64,000 nt of DNA from Burkholderia sp. GAS332. Lineage in GTDB: Bacteria > Pseudomonadota > Gammaproteobacteria > Burkholderiales > Burkholderiaceae. This document shows positions 1-9,391 of the stretch, piece after piece. The notes under the pieces were generated by a model. That model ran no database searches. It had not been told where the DNA came from and saw nothing but the letters and a program-made list of their open reading frames with translations. A program made the position numbers and the translations under genes. The stretch's first letter is position 1. Each line of letters starts with the position of its first letter. The stretch spans positions 2,418,001 to 2,482,000 of the forward strand of contig FSRV01000001.1 in NCBI GenBank assembly GCA_900142905.1, read 5' to 3'.

Positions 1-2
1 GG

Positions 3-773
3 GATGGTGCAGTACTCAGGCTGGCGAAGATGGCTGAACCGCTCGCGATCCGATGGTCACGCGCGATCCCCAAAGGCGCGAAGGTCACGACAGTCACCGT
101 GTCGAAGGACACGGCGGGCCGATACCACGTCTCCATGCTCTGCGACGACATGGTGAGCGCGCGCCCGGTCACCGGCGGAAAGATCGGCATCGACTTGGGG
201 CTGACCCATTTCGCGATTCTTTCGAACGGCGAGAAGATTGCCGCGCCGAATGTGTTCCGCAGGAACGAGGCGAAGCTCGCCAGGTTGTCGCGGCGTCTCG
301 CGAAGAAACAGAGGGGCTCTGCCAATCGCAGGAAGGCAAGGCTCAAAGTTGCACGCCTGCATGCCAGGACAGCAGATTCCCGCAGGGACTTCCTGCACAA
401 ACTTTCGACCCGGTTGATCAACGAGAACCAGCTGATCGCCATCGAAAGCCTGTCTGTCAGGAACATGCAGAAGAACCGTCGCCTGTCGAAGTCGATCAGC
501 GATGCAGGCTGGTCCGAGTTCAGGCGGCAACTGGAGTACAAAGCGCAGTGGTATGGGCGCACGCTGATCGGTATCGACCGCTGGTATCCATCCAGCAAGC
601 GATGCAGTGACTGCGGGCATACCGTCGCCAGGATGTCGTTGAAGGTTCGTGAATGGATGTGCCCGCAATGCGGGTCGATCCACGATCGCGACGTCAACGC
701 TGCGCGTAATGTTCTGGCCGCCGGGCTGGCGGTGTCAGCCTATGGAGAAAGCGTAAGTCCCATGTCTCTTTGA
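3..773 (+). CDS. tnpB: TnpB (OrfB) of an IS200/IS605-family element, 5' part outside the window
   Basis: RNA-guided RuvC-type nuclease of the IS200/IS605 group. The reading frame is open from base 3, so the N-terminus lies outside the window and the first ATG at 30 is not a true start. Visible RuvC-like motifs are GIDLGLTHFAI (catalytic Asp), IAIESLSVRNM (catalytic Glu) and DRDVNAARNV (third acid). A four-Cys zinc ribbon (CSDCG ... CPQCG) lies between the second and third motifs, which is the family order. It ends in a normal stop 60 bases before a hairpin that looks like the element's right end. No tnpA is visible. The visible part looks intact. Confidence 0.9.
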   Translation, partial: DGAVLRLAKMAEPLAIRWSRAIPKGAKVTTVTVSKDTAGRYHVSMLCDDMVSARPVTGGKIGIDLGLTHFAILSNGEKIAAPNVFRRNEAKLARLSRRLAKKQRGSANRRKARLKVARLHARTADSRRDFLHKLSTRLINENQLIAIESLSVRNMQKNRRLSKSISDAGWSEFRRQLEYKAQWYGRTLIGIDRWYPSSKRCSDCGHTVARMSLKVREWMCPQCGSIHDRDVNAARNVLAAGLAVSAYGESVSPMSL

Positions 774-807
774 GATGATGTTGGGTAGCATTCGGTGAAG
801 TGGGAAT

Positions 808-837
808 CCCCTTGATTCAGGTAGGGGAGAATGTCAA
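808..837 (+). mobile_element. Right-end hairpin and TCAA terminus of the IS200/IS605 element
   Basis: CCCCT (808-812) pairs with AGGGG (823-827) across a 10-base loop, followed by TCAA at 834-837. IS200/IS605 elements have subterminal hairpins and tetranucleotide cleavage sites instead of inverted repeats, and the RNA guide scaffold of TnpB (omega RNA) normally overlaps this end. The guide would then be the flank starting near 838. The terminus is inferred from geometry only. Confidence 0.5.
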
Positions 838-880
838 TACGGAATCCCTTCGTTTCGGGCGCGGTGGCGCGGCTGGCCCG

Positions 881-1546
881 CTACACCATGATGAACCCGT
901 GCCGCATGCCCAGCATCACCGCTTCGGTGCGGCTTGTTGCGCCCAGCTTGCCGAAAATGGCGGAGAGGTGGAACTTCACGGTGTTGTCGGAGATGGCGAG
1001 TTGGCGCGCGATCTCCTTGTTGCCGAGCCCTTCGGCGAGCATCGCCAGCACTTCGATTTCGCGTGGCGTCAGGGCCTCGATGTGCACTGAGGACGCCGGC
1101 GGGCGAGGGGGCTTCCGCCCGGCCAGCAGCCTCGCGAGGATCGCCGGCGGCAGCACGCAAAGACCCGCGGCCGCCGCTTCGATCGCCGCGACGATTTCGC
1201 CTGGCGTCGCGTCTCGCGACAGGATCGCCACCACGTTGTCTGGCAATGCCTCATGGATCCAGTCGATGTCGGCCTCGTCGGTCAAGAGGACGAGCGCCAG
1301 TGGCGCTTGAGTTGCGTCGAGCGCTGCGTCGACTCCGGACCTAAGCGCGTCGCTCGCCTCCGGCTCCAGGTCGATGACGATCACATCCGGCAACGAACCG
1401 GCAAAGCAGTCGGCGAGCGTTTCAGCGTCGGATGCACTGCCCACGAACCTGAGTGCCGGCGTCGCGTCGACAAGCGCTTGCAGGGCCGCGCGCACCTGCG
1501 GCGCTGCGGCGATAACGGCGACCCGGACCGGCCTCATTTGTGCCAT
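881..1546 (-). CDS. LuxR/NarL-type response-regulator-like transcription factor
   Basis: About 221 residues. The N-terminal part has receiver-like folding (VRVAVIAAAP, then DVIVIDLEP at the usual phospho-acceptor strand). The C-terminal part is a LuxR helix-turn-helix: LTPREIEVLAMLAEGLGNKEIA followed by ISDNTVKFHLSAIFGKL. The acidic pair near the N-terminus that binds Mg in true receivers is not evident, so phosphorylation is doubtful. The start at 1546 is chosen because longer forms run back into the upstream gene. It lies 34 bases downstream of the protease gene on the same strand and probably shares its transcript, so it may be tied to the protease's stress response. No histidine kinase is adjacent. 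Confidence 0.8.
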   Translation of the reverse strand: MAQMRPVRVAVIAAAPQVRAALQALVDATPALRFVGSASDAETLADCFAGSLPDVIVIDLEPEASDALRSGVDAALDATQAPLALVLLTDEADIDWIHEALPDNVVAILSRDATPGEIVAAIEAAAAGLCVLPPAILARLLAGRKPPRPPASSVHIEALTPREIEVLAMLAEGLGNKEIARQLAISDNTVKFHLSAIFGKLGATSRTEAVMLGMRHGFIMV

Positions 1547-1580
1547 CTGCCTACCCGTCACTTGACTGCTTGCCTGAACC

Positions 1581-2519
1581 TTAGCGGCACGAATGGCGTT
1601 GCGGGCGTTCGCCGACGATGACCGCACACTCGTGACGCTCCCCGCCGCGAATCAGCGCGATCTTCAGGGCCTGTCCGATACGCTCGGAACCTAGCGCGTC
1701 GTGCACGTCGTCCATATCGCGGCACGGCTTGCCATCCAGCTCGATCAGCACATCGCCGATCAATACGCCGGCCCTTTCTGCCGGACCGTTCGCCGCGAGC
1801 GAAACGGCCAGCAAGCCGCGATCGGATGACAGCGTCATTTTCTGCATCCATGCTTCGGACAGGTTCACGGGCTGCGTGCCCACGCCGAGGTAGCCGCGCG
1901 ACACGTGTCCTTTGGCCAGCAGTTCGTCGCTGATGCGCGCCACGGTTGTCGCGGGAATCAGGATGCCGGCGCCACGTGCGAGCGCCGATGTGCAGATGCC
2001 CATGACCTGTCCGCGCATATCCGCGAGGGCCGCGCCCGAGAAACCCGGGCGCAGGCCGCCGTCGAGCCGCACGAACGCATCCAGTTGCCCACCACGCCAC
2101 GTACGCCATGGACCGTCGACGGCGCCGACTACGCCGAAATCGGCACTGGCGCCAGGCCCGTCACCCCGCGCGACCGCGAGCACCAGATGACCTGCCTTGA
2201 GCGAACGGGCATCGCCGGACTCGACCGGGTCGAGGTCCACGCCGTCCAGTTTGAGCACGGCGAGATCGGTGCCCGCGTCCCGCCCCGCGAGAACTGCGGC
2301 GACGCGCCGACCATCAGCCAGCGTGACGTTGATCCCGTCTTCGTGTTTGAGCGTATGCGCAGCCGTGACAACGGCGCCATGCCGCCAGATTACGCCACTT
2401 GAAGGAATGCGATGCCGCCCGTGCACCGCGACGACGCGCTGCCCCACGCGCTCGACGATGCCCGCCAGGTTGTCCGAAAGGTCCATTAGCGGATTTCCGC
2501 CGGACGTTGAGGTTTCCAT
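1581..2519 (-). CDS. HtrA/DegP-like S1C serine protease with one PDZ domain
   Basis: 312 residues. The trypsin-like triad is visible: His55 in VVTAAHTL, Asp85 in GTDLAVLKLD, and Ser161 in GFSGAAL, a variant of the usual GNSGGP. A PDZ domain follows, starting around GYLGVGTQPV (about residue 210) and covering the rest. The ATG at 2519 has AGGAGA eight bases upstream; the open frame extends much further but without ribosome-binding support. No signal peptide or membrane segment is evident, unlike DegP/DegS, so it may act in the cytoplasm or be exported unconventionally. It heads a probable two-gene unit with the LuxR-type regulator at 881-1546. Confidence 0.85.
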   Translation of the reverse strand: METSTSGGNPLMDLSDNLAGIVERVGQRVVAVHGRHRIPSSGVIWRHGAVVTAAHTLKHEDGINVTLADGRRVAAVLAGRDAGTDLAVLKLDGVDLDPVESGDARSLKAGHLVLAVARGDGPGASADFGVVGAVDGPWRTWRGGQLDAFVRLDGGLRPGFSGAALADMRGQVMGICTSALARGAGILIPATTVARISDELLAKGHVSRGYLGVGTQPVNLSEAWMQKMTLSSDRGLLAVSLAANGPAERAGVLIGDVLIELDGKPCRDMDDVHDALGSERIGQALKIALIRGGERHECAVIVGERPQRHSCR

Positions 2520-2735
2520 GTCATTTCTCCTGCCATCTGGAACGCGATCCGCTCGTGTTTTCGCGCCGCTATGTACGCGATGCTTCGCCGGCGAGGTGCC
2601 GGTGAGCGCATTCAGAATGACAGGACGACGACAGACGCACACCACCCGAACGGGTAGTCGGCTGGATGCAATGCGCACGTCGGGATGCGATACTATTTGC
2701 CACGTCATCGTTTCGACATCGAGGGAGCATGCACG

Positions 2736-3878
2736 ATGGAGAATGAGCAAACGGCTGCGGCTGCCGGGCCGAACCAGGCAGGCGGCCTCCCGCGCGTTGC
2801 GCTGGCTCTGCAGGGCGGTGGATCGCATGGCGCCTTCACGTGGGGAGTGCTCGACCGGCTGCTGGAAGAGGTCGGGCGGGAGAGGCTCCATATCGCCGCG
2901 ATCAGCGGCGCGAGCGCGGGCGGCATCAACGCCACGCTATGTGCGTGCGGACTGGCACTCGGTGGCGCCGAAGCGGCACGAACCAAGCTCCGTGCATTCT
3001 GGGAAGCGGTATCGCGCAGCGGCACGCTCGCCGGCAATGCGCTCTTCGGGTTTGGCGAGCCCGGTCCGTTCGGTGGCTGGAACATCGACTGGAGTCCAAT
3101 GGCGATCGCGCTTGAAGCCGTAGGCCTTGTTATCTCTCCGTACAACAATCCGTTCTACCAGGACGCGCTGCGCCCGCTGCTTGAGCAGGTCTTGCCCCCC
3201 GCCGATCTGGCGGCATTCAACCAGGCCGAAGGTGCGGCACCCGTGTTCGTCGCGGCGACGAATGTACGCGACAACCAGCGCATGATATTCACGCAGCCGG
3301 CCCTCTCCATTGATGCGCTGCGCGCCTCCGCCTGCCTGCCGACCGTGTTTCGGGCGGTGACGATCGACGGCGTGCCCTATTGGGACGGTGGCTATCTCGG
3401 CAACCCGCCGCTGTCGCCGCTCGTCGATGTCGTCCAGGACCTGATCCTGGTGATGGTCAATCCGCTCGTCCGGCAGAACATGCCGCCAAAGAATGCGCCC
3501 GACATTCAGGATCGCCTGAACGAGATCGGTTTCAATGCGTCCGTCGTGCTTGAGATCAATGCCATCGAGGCGGTGAATCGCGTGCTGGCCGATCTCGGTG
3601 GCGCGGGCGCGTCGAAGCGGACGAAATATAAGCCGGTGCGCTTCCACCTGATCCGGGACGACCCTTTCCTGGCAGAGTTCGGCTTTGTGTCGAAGAGCAG
3701 CACGTCGTGGGCGCTCATCGACAAGTTGTTCGAGCGAGGGCGAGTCGTGGCCGACCGATGGCTCGCTTCCAGTCACGGCCAGATCGGCCGCGCGTCCTCG
3801 TGTGATGTTCACACCGAACTGGTCAGGCCGGTGTTGGGAACGACGGGCGTCGCGCAGGCACCGGCACGCGCGAGCTGA
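2736..3878 (+). CDS. Patatin-like phospholipase
   Basis: 381 residues, a Ser-Asp dyad lipid acyl hydrolase. The oxyanion loop GGGSHGAF (about 27-34), the nucleophile elbow GASAGG with Ser60, and the DGG motif with Asp217 in YWDGGYLG are all present, so it should be active. No signal peptide is seen. The start at ATG 2736 has GAGGGAG at 2721-2727; a longer frame from 2685 lacks a site. It is transcribed away from the protease gene, and about 215 bases separate the two starts. Relatives handle membrane phospholipids or polyhydroxybutyrate granules; the substrate here is unknown. A tandem repeat begins two bases after its stop codon. Confidence 0.9.
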   Translation: MENEQTAAAAGPNQAGGLPRVALALQGGGSHGAFTWGVLDRLLEEVGRERLHIAAISGASAGGINATLCACGLALGGAEAARTKLRAFWEAVSRSGTLAGNALFGFGEPGPFGGWNIDWSPMAIALEAVGLVISPYNNPFYQDALRPLLEQVLPPADLAAFNQAEGAAPVFVAATNVRDNQRMIFTQPALSIDALRASACLPTVFRAVTIDGVPYWDGGYLGNPPLSPLVDVVQDLILVMVNPLVRQNMPPKNAPDIQDRLNEIGFNASVVLEINAIEAVNRVLADLGGAGASKRTKYKPVRFHLIRDDPFLAEFGFVSKSSTSWALIDKLFERGRVVADRWLASSHGQIGRASSCDVHTELVRPVLGTTGVAQAPARAS

Positions 3879-3880
3879 CG

Positions 3881-3950
3881 CAATACGCAATACGCAATAC
3901 GCAATACGCAATACGCAATACGCAATACGCAATACGCAATACGCAATACG
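3881..3950. repeat. Perfect 7-bp tandem repeat, 10 copies of CAATACG
   Basis: Ten uninterrupted copies of CAATACG fill 70 bases, starting two bases after the patatin stop codon and ending before CATGCG. The unit has no stop in any frame, so open frames through it are artefacts. It lies between the convergent patatin and molybdenum hydroxylase genes. It is too short and too regular to be a CRISPR. Confidence 0.97.
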
Positions 3951-4079
3951 CATGCGTCGCGCGTCGCCAGGGTCGTAACTTGCATCGCTGGCAGGCCCGT
4001 ATATCGGATCCGAGACCTCGAACAAACGCCGCACCCGGCAGGGTACGGCGCATGTCGAACGGCCCTGAAGAAACTTCCG

Positions 4080-6290
4080 TCAGGCGCTCTTTTCCGCAGC
4101 GGCCGGGAACGGCAGGCTGTGAACCCGTTTGCCAGTGGCCGCGAAAATCGCGTTCGCGACCGCCGGCCCGACCGGCGCGACACCCGGCTCGCCCACGCCG
4201 GTCGGCGCTTCGCCAGACTGCACGATATGCACCTCGACCTTCGGCATTTCAGCCATCCGCAGCACCTGGTAGCCGTCGAAGTTGTTTTGCTCGACCTTGC
4301 CGTCCTTCAGCGTGATCGCGCTGTGCAACGCCGCGCCGAGCCCGAAACCGATGCCGCCTTCCATCTGGGCCGCGATGATGTCGGGATTGATCGGCGTGCC
4401 GCAATCGACGGCGCAGACAACGCGTTCCACTTTCACGTTGCCGTCCTTGTCGACGGATACTTCCGCGACCTGGGCTACGAAAGTCTTGAATGCTTCAGCG
4501 ACCGCGATTCCGCGCCCGCGACCTTTCGGCAGCGGTTTAGCCGGATCCCAGCCCGCTTTCTGCGCGGCGAGTTCGAGCACGGCCCGCATGCGCGGTTCGT
4601 GGGCGAGCAGGTCGCGGCGGAAGACAAACGGGTCCTTGCCCGCGGCGTGCGCGGCTTCGTCGATGAACGCCTCGACTGCAAACGCAGTATGCGAACTGCC
4701 GACGACCCGCCACCACAGCACCGGCACACCGGTCTGCGTGGTCGTCAATTCGACCGAGATGTTCGGAATCGCGTAGGCGACGTTCGCGGCACCCTCGACC
4801 GACGTCGAGTCGATCCCGTTCTTGACCATAACGCTCGCGAACGGCGTGCCGGCGAGAATCGACTGGCCGACGATCCGATGCCGCCAGCCGACGAGCTTGC
4901 CATCGGCGCTCAGTCCGGCATCGAGTTTGTGGAAGTACATCGGGCGGTAGAGGCCGCCGTGGATGTCATCCTCGCGGGTCCACTGAAGCTTGACGGGCGT
5001 CCCGTTCGCACCGAGCGCTTTGGCGATCGACACGGCCTCGACGATATAGTCCGACTGGGTGTTGGCGCGTCTGCCGAAGCTTCCACCCGCATATAGCGTG
5101 TGAATCTTCACCTGCTGCGGATCGAGCCCCGCCGTGCGTGCGGCGTTGCCCTGGTCGACAGTCTGGAACTGGTCGCCTGCCCAGATTTCGCAACTGTCGG
5201 CGGTGAGCTTGACGACCGCGTCGAGCGGTTCCATGGGTGCGTGGGCGAGATACGGAAACGCGTAGGTGGCGGAGATTTTCTTCGCTGCGCCCGCGAGCGC
5301 CTGCGTCGCATCACCGTCCTTTCGGGCGGACACGCCAGGCTGCTCAGCGAGCTGCCTGTATTGAGCCATGATTGCGTCCGAGCTGCGCTTTTCGGCCTTC
5401 GCATCGTCCCATTCCACCTTCAGCGCGTCGCGACCCTGTTTCGCCGCCCAGAAGCCATTCGCGACCACCGCGACGCCGCCCGGCACCTGCACAACCGAGA
5501 CGACGCCCGGCACCGCTTTCGAGGCCGATGCATCGAACGACTTGACCGTCGCGCCGAAGAGCGGCGGACGCTGCAGTAGCGCGACCAGCATGCCGGGAAA
5601 CGTCACGTCGAGCGTGAACTGCGCGGTGCCGTTGGTTTTCGCCGGCACGTCGACGCGCGGCAACTGATGGCCGATCAAACGAAAATCCGCTGGCGACTTG
5701 AGCGTGACCTTGTCCGGCACCGGCAGCCGGGCCGCGGCCGACGCCAGCGAGCCGTAGGTCGCGGTCCGGTTGGTGGCCGCGTGGTGGACGCTGCCGTCGC
5801 GCGTCGTCAAATCGGCGGCGGAAACCTGCCACTGCGCCGCCGCGGCGGAGACCAGCATCGCGCGGGCTTTCGCACCGGCTTCGCGCAATTGCATCCACGA
5901 GTTGGCCATCGCCGAACTGCCGCCCGTGCCCTGGATCGTGCCGAAGGCGAGATTCGCGTAGCGCTTCGCGTCGGCCGGCGCGCTTTCGACACGCACGTCC
6001 TGCCAGTTCGCATCCAGCTCTTCGGCGACGATCGTCGCGATGCCGGTGTACGCACCCTGGCCCAGCTCGACGTGCTTGGCGATGACCGTGACGCTGTTGT
6101 CGGGCGCGACGCGCAGGAAGGCATTGGGGGCGAACGTCGCCTCGGGCAACGTGGCAGCGAGCGCGCGGCGCCCCGTGCCCGCCCACTCGAAGCCGACGGT
6201 GAGACCGACTGCCGCGACGGCGCCGGCTGCTTTCAGGAAGGTCCGGCGGGATGGACGTACCGCATTCGTGAGATCGAGATCGGTCGTCAT
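4080..6290 (-). CDS. Xanthine dehydrogenase-family molybdopterin-binding subunit (IorB/aldehyde oxidoreductase type)
   Basis: 736 residues, the large catalytic subunit of a molybdenum hydroxylase that hydroxylates an aldehyde or N-heterocycle. The N-terminus has a Tat signal ([16 protein letters not shown]), so the folded complex is probably exported to the periplasm. The C-terminal [13 protein letters not shown] carries the conserved catalytic Glu of the family. The start at ATG 6290 follows the stop of the small-subunit gene by two bases, giving a tight small-large operon as in isoquinoline 1-oxidoreductase IorAB. The electron acceptor would normally be a c-type cytochrome, but none is present beside it. 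The substrate cannot be told from sequence. Confidence 0.9.
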   Translation of the reverse strand: MTTDLDLTNAVRPSRRTFLKAAGAVAAVGLTVGFEWAGTGRRALAATLPEATFAPNAFLRVAPDNSVTVIAKHVELGQGAYTGIATIVAEELDANWQDVRVESAPADAKRYANLAFGTIQGTGGSSAMANSWMQLREAGAKARAMLVSAAAAQWQVSAADLTTRDGSVHHAATNRTATYGSLASAAARLPVPDKVTLKSPADFRLIGHQLPRVDVPAKTNGTAQFTLDVTFPGMLVALLQRPPLFGATVKSFDASASKAVPGVVSVVQVPGGVAVVANGFWAAKQGRDALKVEWDDAKAEKRSSDAIMAQYRQLAEQPGVSARKDGDATQALAGAAKKISATYAFPYLAHAPMEPLDAVVKLTADSCEIWAGDQFQTVDQGNAARTAGLDPQQVKIHTLYAGGSFGRRANTQSDYIVEAVSIAKALGANGTPVKLQWTREDDIHGGLYRPMYFHKLDAGLSADGKLVGWRHRIVGQSILAGTPFASVMVKNGIDSTSVEGAANVAYAIPNISVELTTTQTGVPVLWWRVVGSSHTAFAVEAFIDEAAHAAGKDPFVFRRDLLAHEPRMRAVLELAAQKAGWDPAKPLPKGRGRGIAVAEAFKTFVAQVAEVSVDKDGNVKVERVVCAVDCGTPINPDIIAAQMEGGIGFGLGAALHSAITLKDGKVEQNNFDGYQVLRMAEMPKVEVHIVQSGEAPTGVGEPGVAPVGPAVANAIFAATGKRVHSLPFPAAAEKSA

Positions 6291-6292
6291 GG

Positions 6293-6754
6293 TCAGGCCT
6301 TCAGGGTGGCAGCGGCTTCGTGGATGGCCGCGCGAATGCGGACATAGGTCGCACAGCGGCAGATATTGCCGTTCATCGCGGTGTCGATATCGGCATCGGT
6401 GGGAGTGGGATTGTGTTCGAGCAAGGCCGTCGCGGACATGATCTGTCCGGATTGACAGTAGCCGCACTGCGGGACCTGCAGCTTGACCCATGCGGCCTGA
6501 ATGGCTTTGGCGGGCCGGCTTTCGATGCCTTCGATGGTCGTGATGCGCTTGCCCGCGATGGCGGCGAGCGGCAGCACGCACGAGCGGGTGGCTTCGCCTT
6601 CCAGATGAACCGTGCAGGCGCCGCATTGCGCCATGCCGCAGCCGAACTTCGTGCCGTGCAGGCCCGCGTTCTCGCGGATCGCCCAGAGGAGCGGGGTAGT
6701 GGGATCGGCATCGACCGTAACGTTCTTGCCGTTGAGGACAAACGATGTAGACAT
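6293..6754 (-). CDS. (2Fe-2S)-binding small subunit of the molybdenum hydroxylase (IorA type)
   Basis: 153 residues. Two [2Fe-2S] sites are visible: the plant-ferredoxin type [12 protein letters not shown] plus a later Cys, and the helical type [11 protein letters not shown] with ICRC near the C-terminus. The subunit passes electrons from the molybdopterin site of the partner encoded downstream. The ATG at 6754 has GGAGAGG just upstream. It has no signal peptide of its own, as expected if it is co-exported with the Tat-tagged large subunit. It is first gene of the pair and is divergent from an AraC-type regulator. Confidence 0.92.
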   Translation of the reverse strand: MSTSFVLNGKNVTVDADPTTPLLWAIRENAGLHGTKFGCGMAQCGACTVHLEGEATRSCVLPLAAIAGKRITTIEGIESRPAKAIQAAWVKLQVPQCGYCQSGQIMSATALLEHNPTPTDADIDTAMNGNICRCATYVRIRAAIHEAAATLKA

Positions 6755-6835
6755 GGAACCTCTCCGTGAGGAAACCCCGAACTTGGCGCCGGGTGTACGC
6801 GGCAGTGTGACTGACCGCTTGCCATTGCGCTTACA

Positions 6836-6869
6836 CAATCCTGCAAATATATTGAACAATGCTGCAAAT
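6836..6869. promoter_or_regulatory. Direct repeats CAATCCTGCAAAT and CAATGCTGCAAAT, candidate AraC-family operator
   Basis: Two 13-base repeats at 6836-6848 and 6857-6869 differ at one base and lie 21 bases apart start to start, two helical turns. They sit between the divergent IorA-type gene and the AraC-type gene. Tandem direct repeats on one helix face are the usual binding arrangement for AraC-family dimers. Function is inferred. Confidence 0.5.
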
Positions 6870-6932
6870 CGAGCGGGCCGGTTGCCGCTGCCGGGCAGCG
6901 GTTGGGTATGCTCGATCCATCAACGGATTTCA

Positions 6933-7883
6933 ATGCGCATGAAACAGAATTCCTCCTGGCCTGATCCTTCGGCGTCGCGCGAAACGGCACGCTGCGAACT
7001 CGCCGCGCTCATCAGCCGCTTCGCGCCAGTGGACGGCGCGCATCAGACGGCGATTCCCTCGCTGACGTTCTACCGATACTCGACGGCCGCGGATCTCGGC
7101 TGCGGCGTGACGAGCTCCGCGTTCGTGTTCGCGGCGCAAGGCGCCAAGCGGGTCGTGGTCGCGGGGCAGGCTTACGACTACGATCATCTGCATTGCCTCG
7201 TGACGTCCGTCGATTTGCCGATGACGTCGCAGGTGACGCGGGCATCGTCCGACGCGCCTTATCTGTGCGTGAAGCTCACGCTCGATCCGCAGCGCATCGT
7301 CGAACTGGCGACGCAGTTGCATCTGCCGGAACCGGATGCTGCGTCGGCGGGCGAAGGTATCGCCGTGGGCTCACTGTCGGCGCCGGTTTTCGATGCGGCG
7401 CTGCGGCTCGTGCGATTGCTCGATACTCCGGGTGACATCCCGGTTCTCGCGCCGCTCATCGAGAAGGAATTGCTCTACCGGCTGATGACGAGCGAGCAGG
7501 GGAAGCGACTGCGGCACATCGCCATCAGCGGGAGCCAGACGTACAGAATCGCGCGGGCAATCGAGTGGATCCAGAATCACTACACTGAGCTTTTGCGGTT
7601 GGAAACGCTGGCGCAGGAGGTGAACATGAGCGTGTCCTCGCTTCATCATCACTTCAAGAACGTCACGACGCTGAGCCCGCTGCAGTATCAGAAGCAACTG
7701 CGGCTGCATGAGGCGCGCAGATTGTTGCTCGGGCAGAACGGGGATGTTGGGTCGGTGGCGACCCGGGTCGGGTATGACAGTCCTTCCCAGTTCAGCCGCG
7801 AATATAGCCGGCTGTTCGGGGCGCCTCCACTTCGCGATGTGGTGCAGTTAAGGCGCCGGAACGGGGTGGGGTTTGGCGAGTAG
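6933..7883 (+). CDS. AraC-family transcriptional regulator (N-terminal AraC_N type)
   Basis: About 316 residues. The N-terminal half resembles the AraC_N sensor domain (AKRVVVAGQAYDYDHLHCLVTSVDLP). The C-terminal part has the two helix-turn-helix units (SVSSLHHHFKNVTTLSPLQYQK and VGYDSPSQFSREYSRLFGAPP). ATG codons at 6933 and 6939 are both possible. It is divergent from the molybdenum hydroxylase operon and probably controls it, a common arrangement for IorAB-like and aldehyde-oxidising enzymes. Its 3' end overlaps the convergent TetR-type gene by about 36 bases. Confidence 0.85.
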   Translation: MRMKQNSSWPDPSASRETARCELAALISRFAPVDGAHQTAIPSLTFYRYSTAADLGCGVTSSAFVFAAQGAKRVVVAGQAYDYDHLHCLVTSVDLPMTSQVTRASSDAPYLCVKLTLDPQRIVELATQLHLPEPDAASAGEGIAVGSLSAPVFDAALRLVRLLDTPGDIPVLAPLIEKELLYRLMTSEQGKRLRHIAISGSQTYRIARAIEWIQNHYTELLRLETLAQEVNMSVSSLHHHFKNVTTLSPLQYQKQLRLHEARRLLLGQNGDVGSVATRVGYDSPSQFSREYSRLFGAPPLRDVVQLRRRNGVGFGE

Positions 7884-8441
7884 TCTTGTCTGACGCAGAA
7901 GGAGGTCCGCCGCTTGCCAAGCTCGCGTCGCAACGGTTGGGTCGCCGAATGCGCGGGCCTCGATCGTTGCGCCGTCCAACAACATCAAGTAGACGCTAGC
8001 CAACTGGTCCGCCGTCGGCGACGGTACGATCTCCCGAAGAATTTCGCCCATCCAGCCCTGCAACTTCTCCCGGTAGCGAAGCGCCACTTCCGACACCTTG
8101 GGATAGGTGGGGCCGAACTCGGCAAGGGCACGTTCGAACAGGCACCCGGCAAATTCAGGACTCCGGAACCATGTTTCGTACCACTCAAAGATACCTTTTA
8201 GCCGAGAGGTGGCGTCCGGTGCCGGCGCCAACTGCTGCGCAATGCCCTCAACAATAACGCTGTAGCGCTGCTCCAATACTTCCCTGATCAGATCTTCCTT
8301 GCCCGAAAAATGGCGATACATGGTCATTCTCGCTACACCCGCATCGTCAATGATCCAATCAACGCCGACGGGATGAAAGCCATGCTTTGAAAACAGCTCT
8401 GTCGCCTTGTTAACTATCTGCTGGCGCTTGGTCACAGACAT
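7848..8441 (-). CDS. TetR/AcrR-family transcriptional regulator
   Basis: 197 residues. The N-terminal DNA-binding domain is typical: ATELFSKHGFHPVGVDWI then AGVARMTMYRHFSGKEDLI. The ligand domain has a Trp-rich patch (FEWYETWFRSPEFAGCLF) common in the YcdC/AcrR type. The ATG at 8441 has GGGAGAAAGG directly upstream; an ATG 24 bases earlier lacks a site. No partner gene is divergent within 450 bases, so its target is unknown. It overlaps the end of the AraC gene tail to tail. Confidence 0.88.
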   Translation of the reverse strand: MSVTKRQQIVNKATELFSKHGFHPVGVDWIIDDAGVARMTMYRHFSGKEDLIREVLEQRYSVIVEGIAQQLAPAPDATSRLKGIFEWYETWFRSPEFAGCLFERALAEFGPTYPKVSEVALRYREKLQGWMGEILREIVPSPTADQLASVYLMLLDGATIEARAFGDPTVATRAWQAADLLLRQTRLLAKPHPVPAP

Positions 8442-8465
8442 CCTTTCTCCCTCTTTGCAGGCCAT

Positions 8466-8937
8466 TTAACAATTTTACCATCTGAGAACCGCACGGATTG
8501 TCCGAATGGTTCTGCGTCCGAGCCCGCCATCCCAACTGCGAGTCGAAAAGTGCTGCGTCAAATTTATGCTCCGCAGGTCTGAAAATAAATCAGGCATGGC
8601 CTCGTTGACATCGCGGTAGAACGATCTATATACTTATTATAAGAAGAGTTTTTACTTATCAAAAAATCAATGCCATAGGCTTGACATGTGAACCGTGCAA
8701 GTATTCTGTGCGAAGCCGAGATGCTCAACTTCCACCTTGATCGACGGCCCCAGAGAACTGCAGGGCAAGTTCATGAGTGTCAATGCGCGCACATCGCGCA
8801 CGTGAACTGCGTTTGAAGGCGGGTGAAAAACGTATCTCTATTGCTAGCAACGACTTATCTGCCCAGAACACAAAGACGTTAGCAATTACCGCCAATGGCG
8901 GTTGAACTCAATAACAACCAAAAGCAACAGGAAGATC
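8466..8937. other. AT-richer intergenic region without a recognised gene
   Basis: About 470 bases lie between the TetR-type gene and a lipoprotein gene. Composition is more AT-rich than its surroundings around 8600-8660. No coding sequence, RNA gene or mobile-element end was recognised. It may hold promoters for both flanking divergent genes. Confidence 0.5.
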
Positions 8938-9363
8938 ATGTTCAAACAGGCTGTGGTTTCCCTACTTCTCGTCGGACTGTCAGCATGCGGCACGGTGACC
9001 GACTCGGTGATGAACTCCAACCCGGTCGGATCTGCGATGGGCGGAGATAAATTCAATATCAATTTCTTGCGCGCCAATATCATTGTTGGAAAGACGACTC
9101 AAGCTGATGTTCGCCGCACTTTTGGCGAACCGCAAAGCACCGACTCCTATCTGGATAACCCTGACGGTCGATGGGATTACAGCAATAAGACATCTTCGGA
9201 TGTCTTCGGCTTCTTGCTCAACCACGTTCCATCGCTAGGTGAAGGAGATGACTTGGCAAGGAATTCGGTGGCAGGACACGATCCGAAATATGGTGTGATG
9301 ATCTGGTTCCACAACGGTGTCGTAAAGAGCTTCGCGCCGATCAGTCCGAATGGGAAGGGATGA
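8938..9363 (+). CDS. Small outer-membrane lipoprotein, SmpA/BamE (OmlA)-like
   Basis: 141 residues. A lipoprotein signal peptide ends in a clear lipobox (LLLVGLSAC), so the mature protein starts at Cys17. The mature part has the SmpA/OmlA-type pattern IIVGKTTQADVRRTFGEP followed by a WDYSN strand, seen in BamE-like folds. The ATG at 8938 has AGGAAG upstream. The protein is probably anchored to the inner leaflet of the outer membrane. It is not in a bam or fur context, so it is a family member and not the housekeeping BamE. Confidence 0.75.
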   Translation: MFKQAVVSLLLVGLSACGTVTDSVMNSNPVGSAMGGDKFNINFLRANIIVGKTTQADVRRTFGEPQSTDSYLDNPDGRWDYSNKTSSDVFGFLLNHVPSLGEGDDLARNSVAGHDPKYGVMIWFHNGVVKSFAPISPNGKG

Positions 9364-9391
9364 CAATCTGGGGTCTTGTGTTTGATAGCCC

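Noticed and set aside
3881..3950. Short repeated array that could be taken for a CRISPR
   Set aside because: A 7-base unit with no spacers is a simple tandem repeat.
2937..4034. Long minus-strand frame opposite the patatin gene
   Set aside because: It runs through the 7-bp repeat and has no protein pattern; the plus strand has the patatin motifs.
5667..6347. Plus-strand frame opposite the molybdenum hydroxylase gene
   Set aside because: Arg/Gly-rich shadow of a highly GC-rich gene.
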